Below, one piece after another: positions 8,562 through 17,735 of a stretch of 64,000 nucleotides of DNA. The notes below the pieces were generated by a model that saw only the letters and a program-made list of their open reading frames with translations, was not told the origin of the DNA and made no database searches. Made by a program: the position numbers and the translations under genes. The stretch spans positions 1 through 64,000 of the forward strand of contig NZ_JAAGWG010000019.1 in NCBI RefSeq assembly GCF_010682065.1, given 5' to 3'. This DNA comes from Blastococcus saxobsidens (GTDB taxonomy: Bacteria > Actinomycetota > Actinomycetes > Mycobacteriales > Geodermatophilaceae). Each line of letters opens with the position of its first letter. Positions within the stretch are counted from its first letter, which is position 1.

Positions 8562-9725
8562 TCAGCGCGCCAGGGCCTGGACCGAGTCCTCGTCCAGGAA
8601 CTCCTCGATGGCCATGAGGGCGGCGCCGACCCGGCCGGAGAGGTCCGGGGCCTCGCTCACGGTGATCTCCAGCGCCCGGGCGGCCAGCGGCATGGACCGC
8701 CGGTAGACGGCCTCGCGGATGCCGGCCAGGAGCGGGACGCCGGCCTGCGCGACGCCGCCGGTCATGACGATGCGGTGCGGGTTGAAGAAGTTGACCAGCG
8801 CGGCGAGCACCGTGCCGATCGTGCGGCCCGCCCCGCGCACCAGCTCCAGCGCCACGCCGTCACCCTGGGCGGCGAGCCGCACGACCTCGCGGACGGTCTC
8901 GACCGGCAACCCCGCGGCGACGGCGTCGCGCAGCAGCGCCCCGCCACCGGCGATGGCCTCCAGGCAGTTCTCCTGCCCGCACCGGCAGGTGACGGTGCGC
9001 CCGTCGGGCTGGGCGACGTAGATGTGCCCGATGTCGCCGGCGCTGCCCTGGGCGCCGCGGTAGACCCGCCCGTCAACGATCACCCCGCAGCCGATGCCGG
9101 TGCCCACCTTGACGACCAGCACGTCCTGCACCGAGCCGGCGACGCCGATCTCGCCCAGGGCCATGACGTTCACGTCGTTGTCGACGTAGACGGGGCAGTC
9201 GTAGCGGCCGAAGGCGCTCGGGATCGGGTGGTCGTGCCAGCCCGGCATGATCGGCGGGTGCGACGGCCGGCCGGTCGAGAACTCGACCGGCCCGGGCACG
9301 CCGACGCCGACCGCGCACACGTCGGCCGCCGTGTGGCCGACCTCGGCCAGCACCTGCTGGGCCAGCCGGTCGACCTCGGCCAGCACCCGGGCCGGCCCGT
9401 CGGCGATGTCGATGGGATGACCGACGGTGCCCAGGATCTGCGCGGACAGGTCGGTGACGGCGACGTCGACGCTGGTGACGCCCAGGTCGACGGCGATCAC
9501 GCAGCCGGCCCCGCTGTTGAACCGCAGCAGCGTCGGCGGGCGGCCACCGGTGCTCCACCCCCGGCCGCCCTCCTCGAGCAGGTTGGCAGCGATCAGCTGG
9601 TCCACCCGCGCGCTGACCGTGTTGCGAGAGGCCCCGGTCAGGGCGACCAGGTCGGCGCGGCTCCGGGCGCGGCCGGTCCGCACATGACGCAGCAGCACGC
9701 CGGCCGATGCAGAGGTGGAGGCCAC
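8562..9725 (-). CDS. ROK family transcriptional regulator
   Basis: Likely sugar-responsive repressor of the neighbouring ABC/catabolic operon. The 387-aa protein has an N-terminal winged helix-turn-helix (RADLVALTGASRNTVSAR region) followed by a ROK sugar-kinase-like domain with an ATP-site DLG motif (IAVDLGVTSVD) and the ROK zinc motif CRCGQENCLE. GTG 9725 is chosen because the helix-turn-helix is then at the usual distance from the N-terminus; an ATG at 9830 would add 35 residues that look non-coding. It is read toward the operon but separated from it by about 280 bp. Ligand unknown. Confidence 0.9.
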   Translation of the reverse strand: MASTSASAGVLLRHVRTGRARSRADLVALTGASRNTVSARVDQLIAANLLEEGGRGWSTGGRPPTLLRFNSGAGCVIAVDLGVTSVDVAVTDLSAQILGTVGHPIDIADGPARVLAEVDRLAQQVLAEVGHTAADVCAVGVGVPGPVEFSTGRPSHPPIMPGWHDHPIPSAFGRYDCPVYVDNDVNVMALGEIGVAGSVQDVLVVKVGTGIGCGVIVDGRVYRGAQGSAGDIGHIYVAQPDGRTVTCRCGQENCLEAIAGGGALLRDAVAAGLPVETVREVVRLAAQGDGVALELVRGAGRTIGTVLAALVNFFNPHRIVMTGGVAQAGVPLLAGIREAVYRRSMPLAARALEITVSEAPDLSGRVGAALMAIEEFLDEDSVQALAR

Positions 9726-9733
9726 GCCGTCAT

Positions 9734-9750
9734 AGTGGCACGCCGCCACT
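9734..9750. promoter_or_regulatory. Small inverted repeat in front of the ROK gene
   Basis: AGTGGC (9734-9739) and GCCACT (9745-9750) form a palindrome with a 5-base spacer immediately upstream of the ROK start codon, in the divergent region shared with the DoxX-like gene. It could be an autoregulatory site; short arms make this weak. Confidence 0.25.
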
Positions 9751-9877
9751 CTCACCCACGGTGACGCGAGACGGTGCAGCACCCGCCTCCCACGGTTGGG
9801 TGCACGCGGACGAGGGCACAGGTCGCACACGGCTGGTTGAGCTCTGGACCAGCACCGTCGACCAGAAAGGTTCCCTC

Positions 9878-10381
9878 ATGGGGCTGCCCATCACCCTGTC
9901 CGAGATCGCACCCCGCATCTCCGCGGGGGCCTTCATCGTCAACAGCGGCCTCGGCAAGCGAGGCGCCGACGAGGAGACCGCCGCCGGCATGCAGGGCTTC
10001 GCCGCCGGCACCTACCCGTTCCTCGGCAGCATGGCGCCGCAGCAGTTCACGAACATGCTGTCCACGGCCGAGATCGCCGTCGGCGCCGCCCTGCTGACCC
10101 CCTTCGTGCCGACCGCCGTGGCCGGGGCCGCGCTCACCGCGTTCTCCGGCGGCCTGCTCGGCCTCTACCTCAAGACGCCGGGCATGCGGAAGCCGGGCAG
10201 CCTGGCTCCCACCGAGCAGGGGCTGTCGATCGCCAAGGACAGCTGGCTGCTCGGCATCGGCATCGGCCTGCTCGTGCGGGGCACGATCGACCGCCAGCCG
10301 CGCCAGGTGCGCAAGGCGGCGAAGGTGCTCGACAAGGCGAACAAGAAGGCCGCCAAGGCCCGCAAGCGCCTCAGCGCCTGA
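9878..10381 (+). CDS. DoxX-like membrane protein
   Basis: 167-aa integral membrane protein of the DoxX-like type, with three to four hydrophobic segments and a strongly basic Lys/Arg/Ala C-terminal tail (RKAAKVLDKANKKAAKARKR) expected in the cytoplasm. Family members are linked to redox or thiosulfate-related membrane functions, but most, including this one, have no assigned job. ATG 9878 has AGAAAGG 7 bases upstream. It is divergent from the ROK gene, and its last 11 bp overlap the end of the convergent HTH regulator gene. Confidence 0.75.
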   Translation: MGLPITLSEIAPRISAGAFIVNSGLGKRGADEETAAGMQGFAAGTYPFLGSMAPQQFTNMLSTAEIAVGAALLTPFVPTAVAGAALTAFSGGLLGLYLKTPGMRKPGSLAPTEQGLSIAKDSWLLGIGIGLLVRGTIDRQPRQVRKAAKVLDKANKKAAKARKRLSA

Positions 10382-10943
10382 CCGCCTCCGGACCCTCCTG
10401 CCCGGGCAGGTGCACCACGCTGACCAGCCGGCGCCGGCGCTCGTCGCCGGGCCGGTTGGCCAGCCGCGCCTGCAGGGCGGCCCGCAGCTCCCCCGCCAGT
10501 TCCGTGAACTCCTCGTCGGTCAGCCACAGCCCCACCTGCCGGTACCCGACCCCGTCGCGGGACAGGTCGACGCCCTCGCCCCCGACGTCGCCCCGGTCGA
10601 CGTACCGGTCGAAGTCGGCCAGCAGTGCGGCGACGAACGTGGTGAACGCCCGGCGGTGGTCGTCGGCCGTCATGGCCGCCAGGTCCTCGGCCGACACGCT
10701 CGTGGCCTCCAGTACCAGCCGGTAGCTGCGCTCGGCCGCCCCGCGCACCCTGCGCTCCCCCACGACGGCGAGCACGCCGGCCCCGGCGAGCACGCCTACG
10801 TGCCGGTACAGCGTGGCCGCGGGGACGTCGGGCAGTTCGGCCCGCAGCGCCGCGGTGGTGAGCGTCCGGTCGCCGAGGAACGCCTGCACCACCCGCAGGC
10901 GCACCGGGTGCAGGAGCAGGTCGACCGAGTTCACGCGACTCAC
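10371..10943 (-). CDS. Winged-helix transcriptional regulator (ArsR/PadR-like)
   Basis: About 190-aa DNA-binding protein. The N-terminal 80 residues form a winged helix (LLLHPVRLRVVQAFL, then AATLYRHVGVLAGAGVLAVV); the rest is an uncharacterised alpha-helical domain with YRQVGLWLTDEEF. Three in-frame GTG codons (10952, 10943, 10934) compete as starts; none has a strong ribosome site, and 10943 is a compromise. The gene is divergent from a small protein/hydrolase pair, with a perfect 8-bp palindrome between them, so it probably represses both itself and that pair. Inducer unknown. Confidence 0.8.
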   Translation of the reverse strand: MSRVNSVDLLLHPVRLRVVQAFLGDRTLTTAALRAELPDVPAATLYRHVGVLAGAGVLAVVGERRVRGAAERSYRLVLEATSVSAEDLAAMTADDHRRAFTTFVAALLADFDRYVDRGDVGGEGVDLSRDGVGYRQVGLWLTDEEFTELAGELRAALQARLANRPGDERRRRLVSVVHLPGQEGPEAVRR

Positions 10944-10945
10944 CG

Positions 10946-10979
10946 TTCTCACGATTGACAACGTTCCGAGCCGTGAGAA
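10946..10979. promoter_or_regulatory. Operator palindrome between divergent regulator and target genes
   Basis: TTCTCACG (10946-10953) and CGTGAGAA (10972-10979) are perfect inverted copies with 18 bases between. A consensus -35 TTGACA for the plus-strand gene lies inside, at 10955-10960. A protein bound here would cover the promoter, fitting repression by the adjacent winged-helix regulator. Confidence 0.6.
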
Positions 10980-10989
10980 TAGTGAGGGC

Positions 10990-11340
10990 ATGGCCACGCT
11001 GCAACTGACCGACTCCCGCCTCCGCGTCCGGCTGACCCTCGGCGAGCGGATCGCGGGCCTCCTGCTGCGCGACGTGGACGTGCCGCTGGACTCCGTGCGC
11101 GAGGTCGAGGTGCTGCCCGACGGCCTGCGGGCCACCCGCGGCATCCGGGCTCCCGGGCTCGCGCTGCCCGGCATCCGCAAGATCGGCACGTGGCGGCGCC
11201 GCGGCGAGCGCACGATGGTCAGCGTCCGCAGGGGGCAACCCGCCGTCCGGATCCGGCTCGAGGGGCAGCCGTTCGACGCGCTGCTCGTCGGTGCCGACGA
11301 CGCCGCCGCCGTCGCGGCGACCCTCTCCGCGGCCCGCTGA
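10990..11340 (+). CDS. Small conserved protein of unknown function, PH-domain-like
   Basis: 116-aa soluble protein, not recognised beyond a resemblance to small bacterial PH-like beta-rich proteins (alternating hydrophobic strands LRVRLTLGERIAG, REVEVLPDG, TMVSVRRGQPAVRIRLEG). ATG 10990 is preceded by GAGGG. It is divergent from the winged-helix regulator, whose operator overlaps its promoter, and is followed within 2 bases by an alpha/beta hydrolase gene, so the two form a regulated operon. Confidence 0.7.
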   Translation: MATLQLTDSRLRVRLTLGERIAGLLLRDVDVPLDSVREVEVLPDGLRATRGIRAPGLALPGIRKIGTWRRRGERTMVSVRRGQPAVRIRLEGQPFDALLVGADDAAAVAATLSAAR

Positions 11341-11341
11341 G

Positions 11342-12295
11342 ATGCGCGACGTCCCCGTCCAGGTGTCCGGGCCGGCGCTGCTGGCCGCCACGCTGACGCT
11401 CCCCGACGCACCACTGCCCGCCCCCGCCGTCCTGCTGGCGTCGGGTTCCGGGCCGCTCGACCGCGACTCCAACCACCGCCGGGCACGGTTCGACATCACC
11501 CGCCAGCTGGCCTGCGCGCTGGCCGAGGCCGGCATCGCCTCGCTCCGCTACGACAAGCGCGGGGTCGGCGGGAGCCCGGGCGACTGGCGTGCCGCCGGGC
11601 TGCACGACAACGTCGACGACCTGGCCGCCGCGCTGGACCTGCTGCAGAGCCGCCGCGAGGTCGACGGCGACCGCGTGGTCCTGGCCGGCCACAGCGAGGG
11701 CGCGATCCTCGCCACCGCGCTCGCCGCCCGGGGAGCGCCGGTCGCCGGTCTCGTGCTGCTGGCCATGAGCGCGACCCCGGGCGAGGAGCTGCTGCGCTGG
11801 CAGGCCCGGCAGATCGCCCCGACGCTGCCCGCACCGGTCCGCTTCCTGCTCCGGCTGCTCCGCCTCGACCTGGAGAAGAAGGTGGCGGCCAACCACGAGC
11901 GGATCCGGGCCACGACCACCGACGTCGCCCGGATCGGCGGCGCCAGGCTCAATGCCCGGTGGACGCGGGAGTTCATGGCGCACGACCCCCGGCAGGACCT
12001 CCACCGGGTCGCGGTCCCGATCCTGGCGGTCACCGGCGCCAAGGACCTGCAGGTGAAGCCGGACGACCTGGCCGTCCTGGCCGCCACGGCGCCCGGCCCG
12101 GTGGAGACCCACCTCGTCCCCGACCTCACGCACACCCTCCGCCGGCAGCCCGGCCCGGCGTCGCTGAGCGCCTACCGGAAGGAGCTGCGCTCCCCCGTCG
12201 ACGCCGAGGTCCTCGGCACCGTCGGCGACTGGTGCCTCCGCCGGTTCGGGTGGCCCGGAACACATCCGGAGCGACCGCGGCGCACGAACACCTGA
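11342..12295 (+). CDS. Alpha/beta hydrolase (dienelactone hydrolase/peptidase S9-like)
   Basis: Predicted serine esterase or peptidase-like hydrolase, 317 aa, cytoplasmic. The sequence shows an oxyanion-type SGSGPLDRD near residue 38, RYDKRGVGGS, the nucleophile elbow GHSEGA (Ser) at about 119, an acid in AVTGAKDLQV and a probable catalytic His in PDLTHTL near 261. ATG 11342 lies one base after the stop of the upstream small gene, so translation is coupled. The substrate is unknown; regulation is probably through the palindrome at 10946-10979. Confidence 0.85.
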   Translation: MRDVPVQVSGPALLAATLTLPDAPLPAPAVLLASGSGPLDRDSNHRRARFDITRQLACALAEAGIASLRYDKRGVGGSPGDWRAAGLHDNVDDLAAALDLLQSRREVDGDRVVLAGHSEGAILATALAARGAPVAGLVLLAMSATPGEELLRWQARQIAPTLPAPVRFLLRLLRLDLEKKVAANHERIRATTTDVARIGGARLNARWTREFMAHDPRQDLHRVAVPILAVTGAKDLQVKPDDLAVLAATAPGPVETHLVPDLTHTLRRQPGPASLSAYRKELRSPVDAEVLGTVGDWCLRRFGWPGTHPERPRRTNT

Positions 12296-12379
12296 CGTCA
12301 CGGGCAGCACGACCCAGGCCCGGGACGTGCGGGCGCCGCGCGCACTCCAGCGCGCGCACCGCCGATCCGAGGAGGGCCC

Positions 12380-12874
12380 ATGTCCCGCTCCCCCAGCTCC
12401 CGTCCGCGCACGTCCGCAGCCGTGCGCCGCGCCGCCTCGGCGCTCCTCCTGACCGGCTCGCTGGCGGTCACCGCCGCCTGCGGCATGGGCACCGACGACG
12501 GGTCCGCCGCTCCGGCGCCCGCGGAGAACTCGTCGTCGAGCCCGTCGTCGTCCAGCGCACCGGAGCCGGCCGCGCCGTCGGGCTCGGAGAGCGCCGTGCA
12601 GACGATCACCGCCACGGAGGAGGACTTCAGCATCTCCGTGGACGAGGACCAGCTCTCCGCCGGCAGCTACGAGATCGAGGTCGTCAACGCCGGCGGCGCC
12701 AGCCACGACCTGGTGGTCGAGCGGGACGGCGAGGACGTCGCGGCCACGGAGATCCTCAGCCCCGGCGGAACGGAGACGCTGGCGGTCGACCTGGAGCCCG
12801 GCACGTACGTCTTCTACTGCAGCGTCGGCGCCCACCGCTCCATGGGCATGGAGATCACCATCGAGGTGACCTGA
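12380..12874 (+). CDS. Cupredoxin-domain lipoprotein
   Basis: Exported 164-aa lipoprotein: Arg-rich start, hydrophobic segment and lipobox ending AACG (Cys about 35), then a Ser/Pro/Ala linker of about 35 residues and a plastocyanin/cupredoxin-like domain. The copper-ligand pattern is recognisable: a His in GGASHDLVV and the C-terminal FYCSVGAHRSMGM set (Cys-x4-His-x3-Met). GAGGAGG precedes ATG 12380. Probable role is copper binding or electron transfer outside the membrane. Its stop overlaps the start of the next membrane protein, suggesting a functional pair. Confidence 0.85.
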   Translation: MSRSPSSRPRTSAAVRRAASALLLTGSLAVTAACGMGTDDGSAAPAPAENSSSSPSSSSAPEPAAPSGSESAVQTITATEEDFSISVDEDQLSAGSYEIEVVNAGGASHDLVVERDGEDVAATEILSPGGTETLAVDLEPGTYVFYCSVGAHRSMGMEITIEVT

Positions 12875-13284
12875 TGACCACGGCGGCTCCGGCCCGGTCG
12901 GCGACCGGGCTCACCTGGGGGCTGCGCATCCTCGGCGCGGTGCTGCTCGCCGCGATGGGCTGGCTGCACCTGGACCTGTGGTTCGACGGCTACCGGACCA
13001 TCGACGTGATAGGCCCGGCGTTCATGCTGAACGCCGTCGCCGGCTTCATCCTGGCGGTCCTGCTGCTGGTGGTGCCGCGCCGGCTGCTCGTCTGGGCCGC
13101 CGCACTGGGCGCGCTCGCCGCCGCCGGCACGCTGGCCGCCCTGCTGCTGTCGACCACCGTCGGGCTGTTCGGCTTCGTGGAGACCACCGCCGCCCCGCTG
13201 TGGTGGGAGACGTTCTGGGTCGAGGCCGGCGCCGCCGTCGTCCTCGCCGTGCTGACCGTGGTGGCCGCCCGGCGACGGGCCTGA
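12874..13284 (+). CDS. Four-helix membrane protein of unknown function
   Basis: 136-aa integral membrane protein with about four hydrophobic segments (ILGAVLLAAMGWLHL, AFMLNAVAGFILAVLLLVV, LLVWAAALGALAAAGTLAALL and a last one before the basic end). I do not recognise a named family. ATG 12874 shares its A with the stop of the cupredoxin lipoprotein gene, so the two are translationally coupled and may work as a membrane-bound redox or copper unit. A strong terminator follows. Confidence 0.7.
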   Translation: MTTAAPARSATGLTWGLRILGAVLLAAMGWLHLDLWFDGYRTIDVIGPAFMLNAVAGFILAVLLLVVPRRLLVWAAALGALAAAGTLAALLLSTTVGLFGFVETTAAPLWWETFWVEAGAAVVLAVLTVVAARRRA

Positions 13285-13298
13285 CCGCTCCCGGACGA

Positions 13299-13342
13299 CG
13301 GACGGGCGGGCACCCGGGAGGTCCCGGGTGCCCGCCCGTCCG
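13299..13342. terminator. Bidirectional hairpin terminator
   Basis: A perfect 20-bp stem (13299-13318 with 13323-13342, GC-rich, AGGT loop) between the membrane-protein gene (+) and xylA (-), one of the strongest hairpins in the window. Confidence 0.9.
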
Positions 13343-13354
13343 GGGCGGAACAGG

Positions 13355-14518
13355 TCAGCGGACGCCGAGCAGGTGCTCCATCGCCAGCTGGTCGAGCCGC
13401 TCGAACTGCAGGCCGCGCGCCCCCAGGGTCTCCGGGTCGTGGGCCTCGTTGCGCAGGGCGTCGAGGCTCTCCCCCTCGGCGAGGGTCGGGACGGCGAGCT
13501 CGGCGACGCGCGCGGCCTCCAGGGCCTCGGCGACCTCCGGGTCGGCCCGGAACGCCTGCGCCTTCTCCTTGAGGATCAGGTAGTTGCGCATGCAGGCGCG
13601 CGCGGTCTCCCAGACGCCCTCGATGTCCTCGGTCCGCGGCGGCTTGTAGTCGAAGTGCAGGTAGCCGTCGTAGGCCTTGCCGGAGCCGGCGCCCAGCAGG
13701 GTGTCCACGGTCCAGAACGCACCGCGCAGGTTGCCCGCGCCGAAGCGCAGGTCCTGGTCGAAGCGCGGGCCGTGCTGGCCGTTGAGGTCGACGTGGAAGA
13801 GCTTGTCGTGCCACAGCGCCTGGGCGATGCCCTGGGCGAAGTTCAGCCCGGCCATCTCCTCGTGCCCGACCTCGGGGTTGAGGCCGACACGGGTCGGCTC
13901 CTCGAGCTCGTTGATGAAGGCGATCGCGTGCCCGATCGTCGGCAGCAGGATGTCGCCGCGCGGCTCGTTGGGCTTGGGCTCCAGGGCGAAGCGCATGTCG
14001 TAGCCCTTGTCGCGCACGTAGGCGCAGAGGACGTCGAGGCCCTCCTTGTAGCGGTCGAGCGCGGCGGAGACGTCCTTGCTGCCCCCGGACTCCGCACCCT
14101 CGCGCCCGCCCCACAGGACGTAGGTCCTGGCGCCCAGCTCGGCGGCCAGGTCGATGTTGCGCAGCACCTTGGCGATCGCGTACCGGCGGACGGCGCGGTC
14201 GTTGGCGGTGAAGCCACCGTCCTTGAACACCGGGGCGCCGAAGAGGTTGGTGGTGGCCATCTCCACGCCCATGCCGGTCTCGGCCAGCGCCTTCTTGAAG
14301 CGCTCGAGGGTGGCGTCGCGGGTGGCGTCGTCGGGCACCAGGTCGTCGTCGTGGAAGGTCACGGCGGCCGCGCCCAGCTCGGCGAGCCGGTGCACGGACT
14401 CGACCGGGTCGAGCACCGGGCGGACGGGGCCGCCGAAGACGTCGACGCCCTGCCAGCCCACGGTCCAGAGACCGAAGCTGAACTTGTCGTCCTTGGAGGG
14501 GGTGAAGCGGTCGGTCAT
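13355..14518 (-). CDS. xylA: Xylose isomerase
   Basis: Interconverts D-xylose and D-xylulose in the cytoplasm, the first step of xylose use. At 387 aa it has the length of class I actinobacterial enzymes. Family hallmarks: VTFHDDDL with catalytic His56 and Asp59, [11 protein letters not shown] (metal-binding Glu and Lys), [11 protein letters not shown] and the metal-binding FHVDLNGQ, all in order. ATG 14518 has a GGAG ribosome site and starts at the conserved N-terminus. It lies about 110 bp after the ROK regulator gene on the same strand and close to xylB. Confidence 0.97.
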   Translation of the reverse strand: MTDRFTPSKDDKFSFGLWTVGWQGVDVFGGPVRPVLDPVESVHRLAELGAAAVTFHDDDLVPDDATRDATLERFKKALAETGMGVEMATTNLFGAPVFKDGGFTANDRAVRRYAIAKVLRNIDLAAELGARTYVLWGGREGAESGGSKDVSAALDRYKEGLDVLCAYVRDKGYDMRFALEPKPNEPRGDILLPTIGHAIAFINELEEPTRVGLNPEVGHEEMAGLNFAQGIAQALWHDKLFHVDLNGQHGPRFDQDLRFGAGNLRGAFWTVDTLLGAGSGKAYDGYLHFDYKPPRTEDIEGVWETARACMRNYLILKEKAQAFRADPEVAEALEAARVAELAVPTLAEGESLDALRNEAHDPETLGARGLQFERLDQLAMEHLLGVR

Positions 14519-14630
14519 GGGTGGATCTCCGTCCGGATCGATCGGTTCACCAGGTCGGCGACCTGGCGGGAGGACGTGGGGTGGCGGGCCGGCCCGGGAG
14601 CGGGCGGCCACGGGCCGGAGGAGGGTGCGC

Positions 14631-15914
14631 TCATCGCAGCGCCGCCGCGGCCGGCTCGTGCAGCGGCGCAGGCGCCAGCGTCGGGTCGTCGAAGACCGAC
14701 TCCAGCGCGACGTGCGCGCCACCCCGGACGGCGGCGGTGAAGCCCAGGGTGGAGAGCACCACCCGCGCACCGGCCATGCCGGGTCCCAGGACGCGGGACT
14801 CCAGCTCCGCCAGCACCGGCTCCATGAGGTACCGGCCGAGCACGGCGAAGTAGCCGCCGAGCAGGACCACCCGGGGGTTGAACACGTTGATCAGCACCGC
14901 CGCCCCGGTGCCCAGCGACGTGCCGACCTGCCGCAGCGCCTGCAGCGTCCGGTCGTCGCCGGCCTCGGCGCGACGGGCCACCTCGGCCAGCCGGGTCTCC
15001 AGGTCCCGGCCCGGGTCCCGGACGGGGTCGCCGGGGTCGGCGGCGGCGCGCAGCAGCGCGGCCAGGCCGACGACGGTCTCCCAGCACCCGCGCCGCCCGC
15101 AGCCGCAGACGACGTCCGGGTCGCCCAGCGAGGTGTGCCCCACCTCGCCGGAGAGCCCGCCGGCCCCGCGGAGCAGCCGGCCGGCCACGATCACGCCACC
15201 GCCGACACCGACCTCACCGGTCAGGTAGACCAGGTCGGGGGTCCGGGCCTCGCTGCCCATGGCCCACTCGGCGATGGCCGAGAGGTTCGCGTCGTTCTCC
15301 ACCCGGATCGGGAACTCGACGTCCAGCCGCGAGCGGAGACCGTCGAGCACGGCGACGTCGCGCCAGCCGATGTTGGGGGCCAGGGTGACCACCCCGTCGA
15401 CGCTGCGGACGAGACCGGCGACGGCCACGGTGAGACCCGCCGGGCGCGCGCCGAGCCCCGCGGCCGCCTCGACCGCCTCCCGGACGAGCCCGGCGACGGC
15501 GTCGAGGGTCTCCTCGGCGCCCAGCGAGGGGATGTCCAGGGCGAGCCGGTGCTCGAACAGGACCTCGCCGCGCAGGTCCAGCACGAGCACGGCGGCGTAG
15601 TCGACGTTCAGCTCGACGCCGATCCCGCACACGCAGCGGCCGTCGAGGTGCACGATCAGGCCCGGCCGGCCCACCGACCCGGCGCGGTCCACCTCGCCGG
15701 CGCTGACCAGGCGCCGCTCGCCCAGCTCGGCGACGAGGCTGGAGACCGTGGCCTTGTTCAGGCCGGTCTCCTGGGCGATGCGGGCGCGGGAGCGCGGGCC
15801 GTGGTCGCGCAGGTGGCGCAGGACGAGACCGAGGTTGTTCCGTCGCACGGTCGCCTGGTCGGCGGGCGCGCGACGTTCGGACGATCCGTCGTAGAGCGGG
15901 GGTTCCTCGGACAT
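14631..15914 (-). CDS. xylR: ROK family transcriptional regulator of xylose genes
   Basis: Probable xylose-responsive repressor, 427 aa. An N-terminal winged helix ([19 protein letters not shown]) precedes a ROK domain with the zinc motif [10 protein letters not shown] and [12 protein letters not shown] 15914 is chosen over the adjacent GTG 15917 because GAGGAGG lies 4-5 bases before the ATG. It is transcribed with xylA and is divergent from xylB; a palindrome over its own promoter suggests autoregulation and control of both transcripts. The name xylR follows from context; the ligand is inferred. Confidence 0.88.
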   Translation of the reverse strand: MSEEPPLYDGSSERRAPADQATVRRNNLGLVLRHLRDHGPRSRARIAQETGLNKATVSSLVAELGERRLVSAGEVDRAGSVGRPGLIVHLDGRCVCGIGVELNVDYAAVLVLDLRGEVLFEHRLALDIPSLGAEETLDAVAGLVREAVEAAAGLGARPAGLTVAVAGLVRSVDGVVTLAPNIGWRDVAVLDGLRSRLDVEFPIRVENDANLSAIAEWAMGSEARTPDLVYLTGEVGVGGGVIVAGRLLRGAGGLSGEVGHTSLGDPDVVCGCGRRGCWETVVGLAALLRAAADPGDPVRDPGRDLETRLAEVARRAEAGDDRTLQALRQVGTSLGTGAAVLINVFNPRVVLLGGYFAVLGRYLMEPVLAELESRVLGPGMAGARVVLSTLGFTAAVRGGAHVALESVFDDPTLAPAPLHEPAAAALR

Positions 15915-15943
15915 CACACCTCCTCGACGCGGCGGCCGACGAG

Positions 15944-15966
15944 ATTTGTCGGATCAGCAAACAAAT
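15944..15966. promoter_or_regulatory. Candidate XylR operator
   Basis: Inverted repeat ATTTGT (15944-15949) / ACAAAT (15961-15966) with an 11-base centre, an A/T-rich island in GC-rich DNA. It overlaps the -10 box of the xylR promoter. The layout agrees with known ROK operators, which carry TTTGT/ACAAA half-sites. Confidence 0.65.
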
Positions 15967-15991
15967 TAAGGGTGCGGGTCCGGTCGGTCAA
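15963..15991 (-). promoter_or_regulatory. Predicted xylR-xylA promoter
   Basis: Minus-strand TTGACC (15991-15986) and TAATTT (15968-15963) with a 17-base spacer form a good housekeeping promoter reading into xylR and then xylA. The -10 lies inside one arm of the palindrome at 15944-15966. Confidence 0.65.
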
Positions 15992-16132
15992 GACGGCCCC
16001 CCTCCCCCCTCGCTCGGCGGAGCGGCGCGCGGCGGCCTAAGGTCCCCTTCCCATGACGCCCGTGTTCTCCCCGCGGCCCCGCCGGGCCCGTTCCGTCGCC
16101 CTCCCCGCCCCCCTGGGCCGGGGGCCGGTCCG

Positions 16133-17551
16133 ATGACCCTCGTCGCCGGGGTCGACACCTCGACGCAGGCCTGCAAGGTCGTCGTCCGCGACGCCGCGAC
16201 CGGGGAGCTGGTGCGCTCGGGCCGGGCGTCGCACCCGGCCGGCACCGAGGTCGCGCCGCGGGCCTGGGAGGAGGCCTTCCGGGCCGCGGCCGGCGAGGCC
16301 GGCGGGCTGGACGACGTCGCCGCGCTGGCGGTCGGTGGCCAGCAGCACGGCATGGTCTGCCTGGACGCCGACGGCGAGGTGGTCCGGGACGCGCTGCTCT
16401 GGAACGACGTCCGCTCCGCGCCGGCGGCCGCCGAGCTCATCCGCGAGCTGGGCGACGGCGACGAGGCCGCCGGGCGCCGGGCCTGGGCCGACGCCGTGGG
16501 TCTGGTCCCGGTCGCCTCCTTCACCGCGACCAAGCTGCGCTGGCTGGCCGACGCCGAGCCCGACAACGCCGACCGCACCGCCGCCGTCTGCCTGCCGCAC
16601 GACTGGCTGACCTGGCGGCTGTCGGCCGACCGCGACCTCGGCACGCTGGTCACCGACCGCGGCGACGCCAGCGGCACCGCCTACTGGTCGGCCCGCACCG
16701 GCGAGTACCGCCTCGACCTGCTCGAGCGGGCGATGCGCGGGCGCCGTCCCGCCGTCCCCCGGGTGGCGGGGCCCGCCGAGCGGGTCGGCACGCTCGCCGG
16801 CGGCAGCGCGGTCCTCGGCCCGGGTACCGGCGACAACGCCGCCGCCGCGCTCGGCCTGGCCGCGCGACCGGGCGACGTCGTCGTCTCGATCGGCACCTCC
16901 GGCGTGGTCTCCGCGGTGACCCCGACCGCCGTCGCCGACGTCACCGGCACCGTCGCGGGGTTCGCCGACGCCACCGGCAACCACCTGCCGCTGGTCGCCA
17001 CCATGAACGCCGCGCGGGTGCTCGACGCCGCCGCCGCGCTGCTCGGCGTCGACCACGCGACGCTGTCGGACCTGGCGCTCTCGGCGCCCTCGGGCGCCGA
17101 CGGGCTGGTGCTGGTGCCCTACCTGGAGGGCGAGCGGACGCCGAACCTGCCGAACGCGACCGGCTCGGTGCACGGGCTGACGCTGCGGTCGTCCACGCCG
17201 GCGCACTGGGCGCGGGCCGCGGTCGAGGGGCTGCTGTGCGGCCTCGCCGACGGGATCGAGGCGGTCGTCGCCCAGGGGGTCACCGTGGAGCGGGTGCTGC
17301 TCATCGGCGGCGCGGCCCGCTCCCCCGCCGTCCAGCAGCTGGCGCCCGGCATCTTCGGCCGGCCGGTGCTCGTGCCGCCGCCGGGCGAGTACGTCGCGGA
17401 CGGGGCCGCCCGGCAGGCGGCCTGGGTGCTCTCCGGTGCCGACGCCGCGCCCGAGTGGGCGCAGCCGGGGCTGCAGGAGCTCGACGCCGCCCCCGCGGCG
17501 CACGTGCGGGAGCGCTACGCGGAGGTGCGCGGCCGGACCGACGGCCAGTAG
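16133..17551 (+). CDS. xylB: Xylulokinase
   Basis: Phosphorylates D-xylulose to xylulose 5-phosphate with ATP, feeding the pentose phosphate pathway. The 472-aa protein is an FGGY-family kinase: N-terminal phosphate motif [11 protein letters not shown], substrate motif GGQQHGMV (about 65), LLWNDVR, domain 2 ATP-site SIGTSGVVS and C-terminal [17 protein letters not shown] 16133 follows a GC-rich leader. It is divergent from xylR-xylA and completes the xylA/xylB pair. No xylose transporter is adjacent; the ABC system at 4.3-8.2 kb is a possible partner but not shown to be. Confidence 0.93.
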   Translation: MTLVAGVDTSTQACKVVVRDAATGELVRSGRASHPAGTEVAPRAWEEAFRAAAGEAGGLDDVAALAVGGQQHGMVCLDADGEVVRDALLWNDVRSAPAAAELIRELGDGDEAAGRRAWADAVGLVPVASFTATKLRWLADAEPDNADRTAAVCLPHDWLTWRLSADRDLGTLVTDRGDASGTAYWSARTGEYRLDLLERAMRGRRPAVPRVAGPAERVGTLAGGSAVLGPGTGDNAAAALGLAARPGDVVVSIGTSGVVSAVTPTAVADVTGTVAGFADATGNHLPLVATMNAARVLDAAAALLGVDHATLSDLALSAPSGADGLVLVPYLEGERTPNLPNATGSVHGLTLRSSTPAHWARAAVEGLLCGLADGIEAVVAQGVTVERVLLIGGAARSPAVQQLAPGIFGRPVLVPPPGEYVADGAARQAAWVLSGADAAPEWAQPGLQELDAAPAAHVRERYAEVRGRTDGQ

Positions 17552-17735
17552 CAGGAGGACCCGACCCCCTCACCCCTCGCTCCGCTCGCACCGGGTCCCT
17601 GCAGCGGGGGCGTTCCAGCGCGTGAACAGGGGGTTGAGCCGCACCACCGTCTCCCAGGCCGTGCCGTGGCGCGGTCCCACGGGCGGCCGTGCGGGTCGAC
17701 CCGGGCCGGGTACGCCGGGAGACGGGCCCGTCAGC

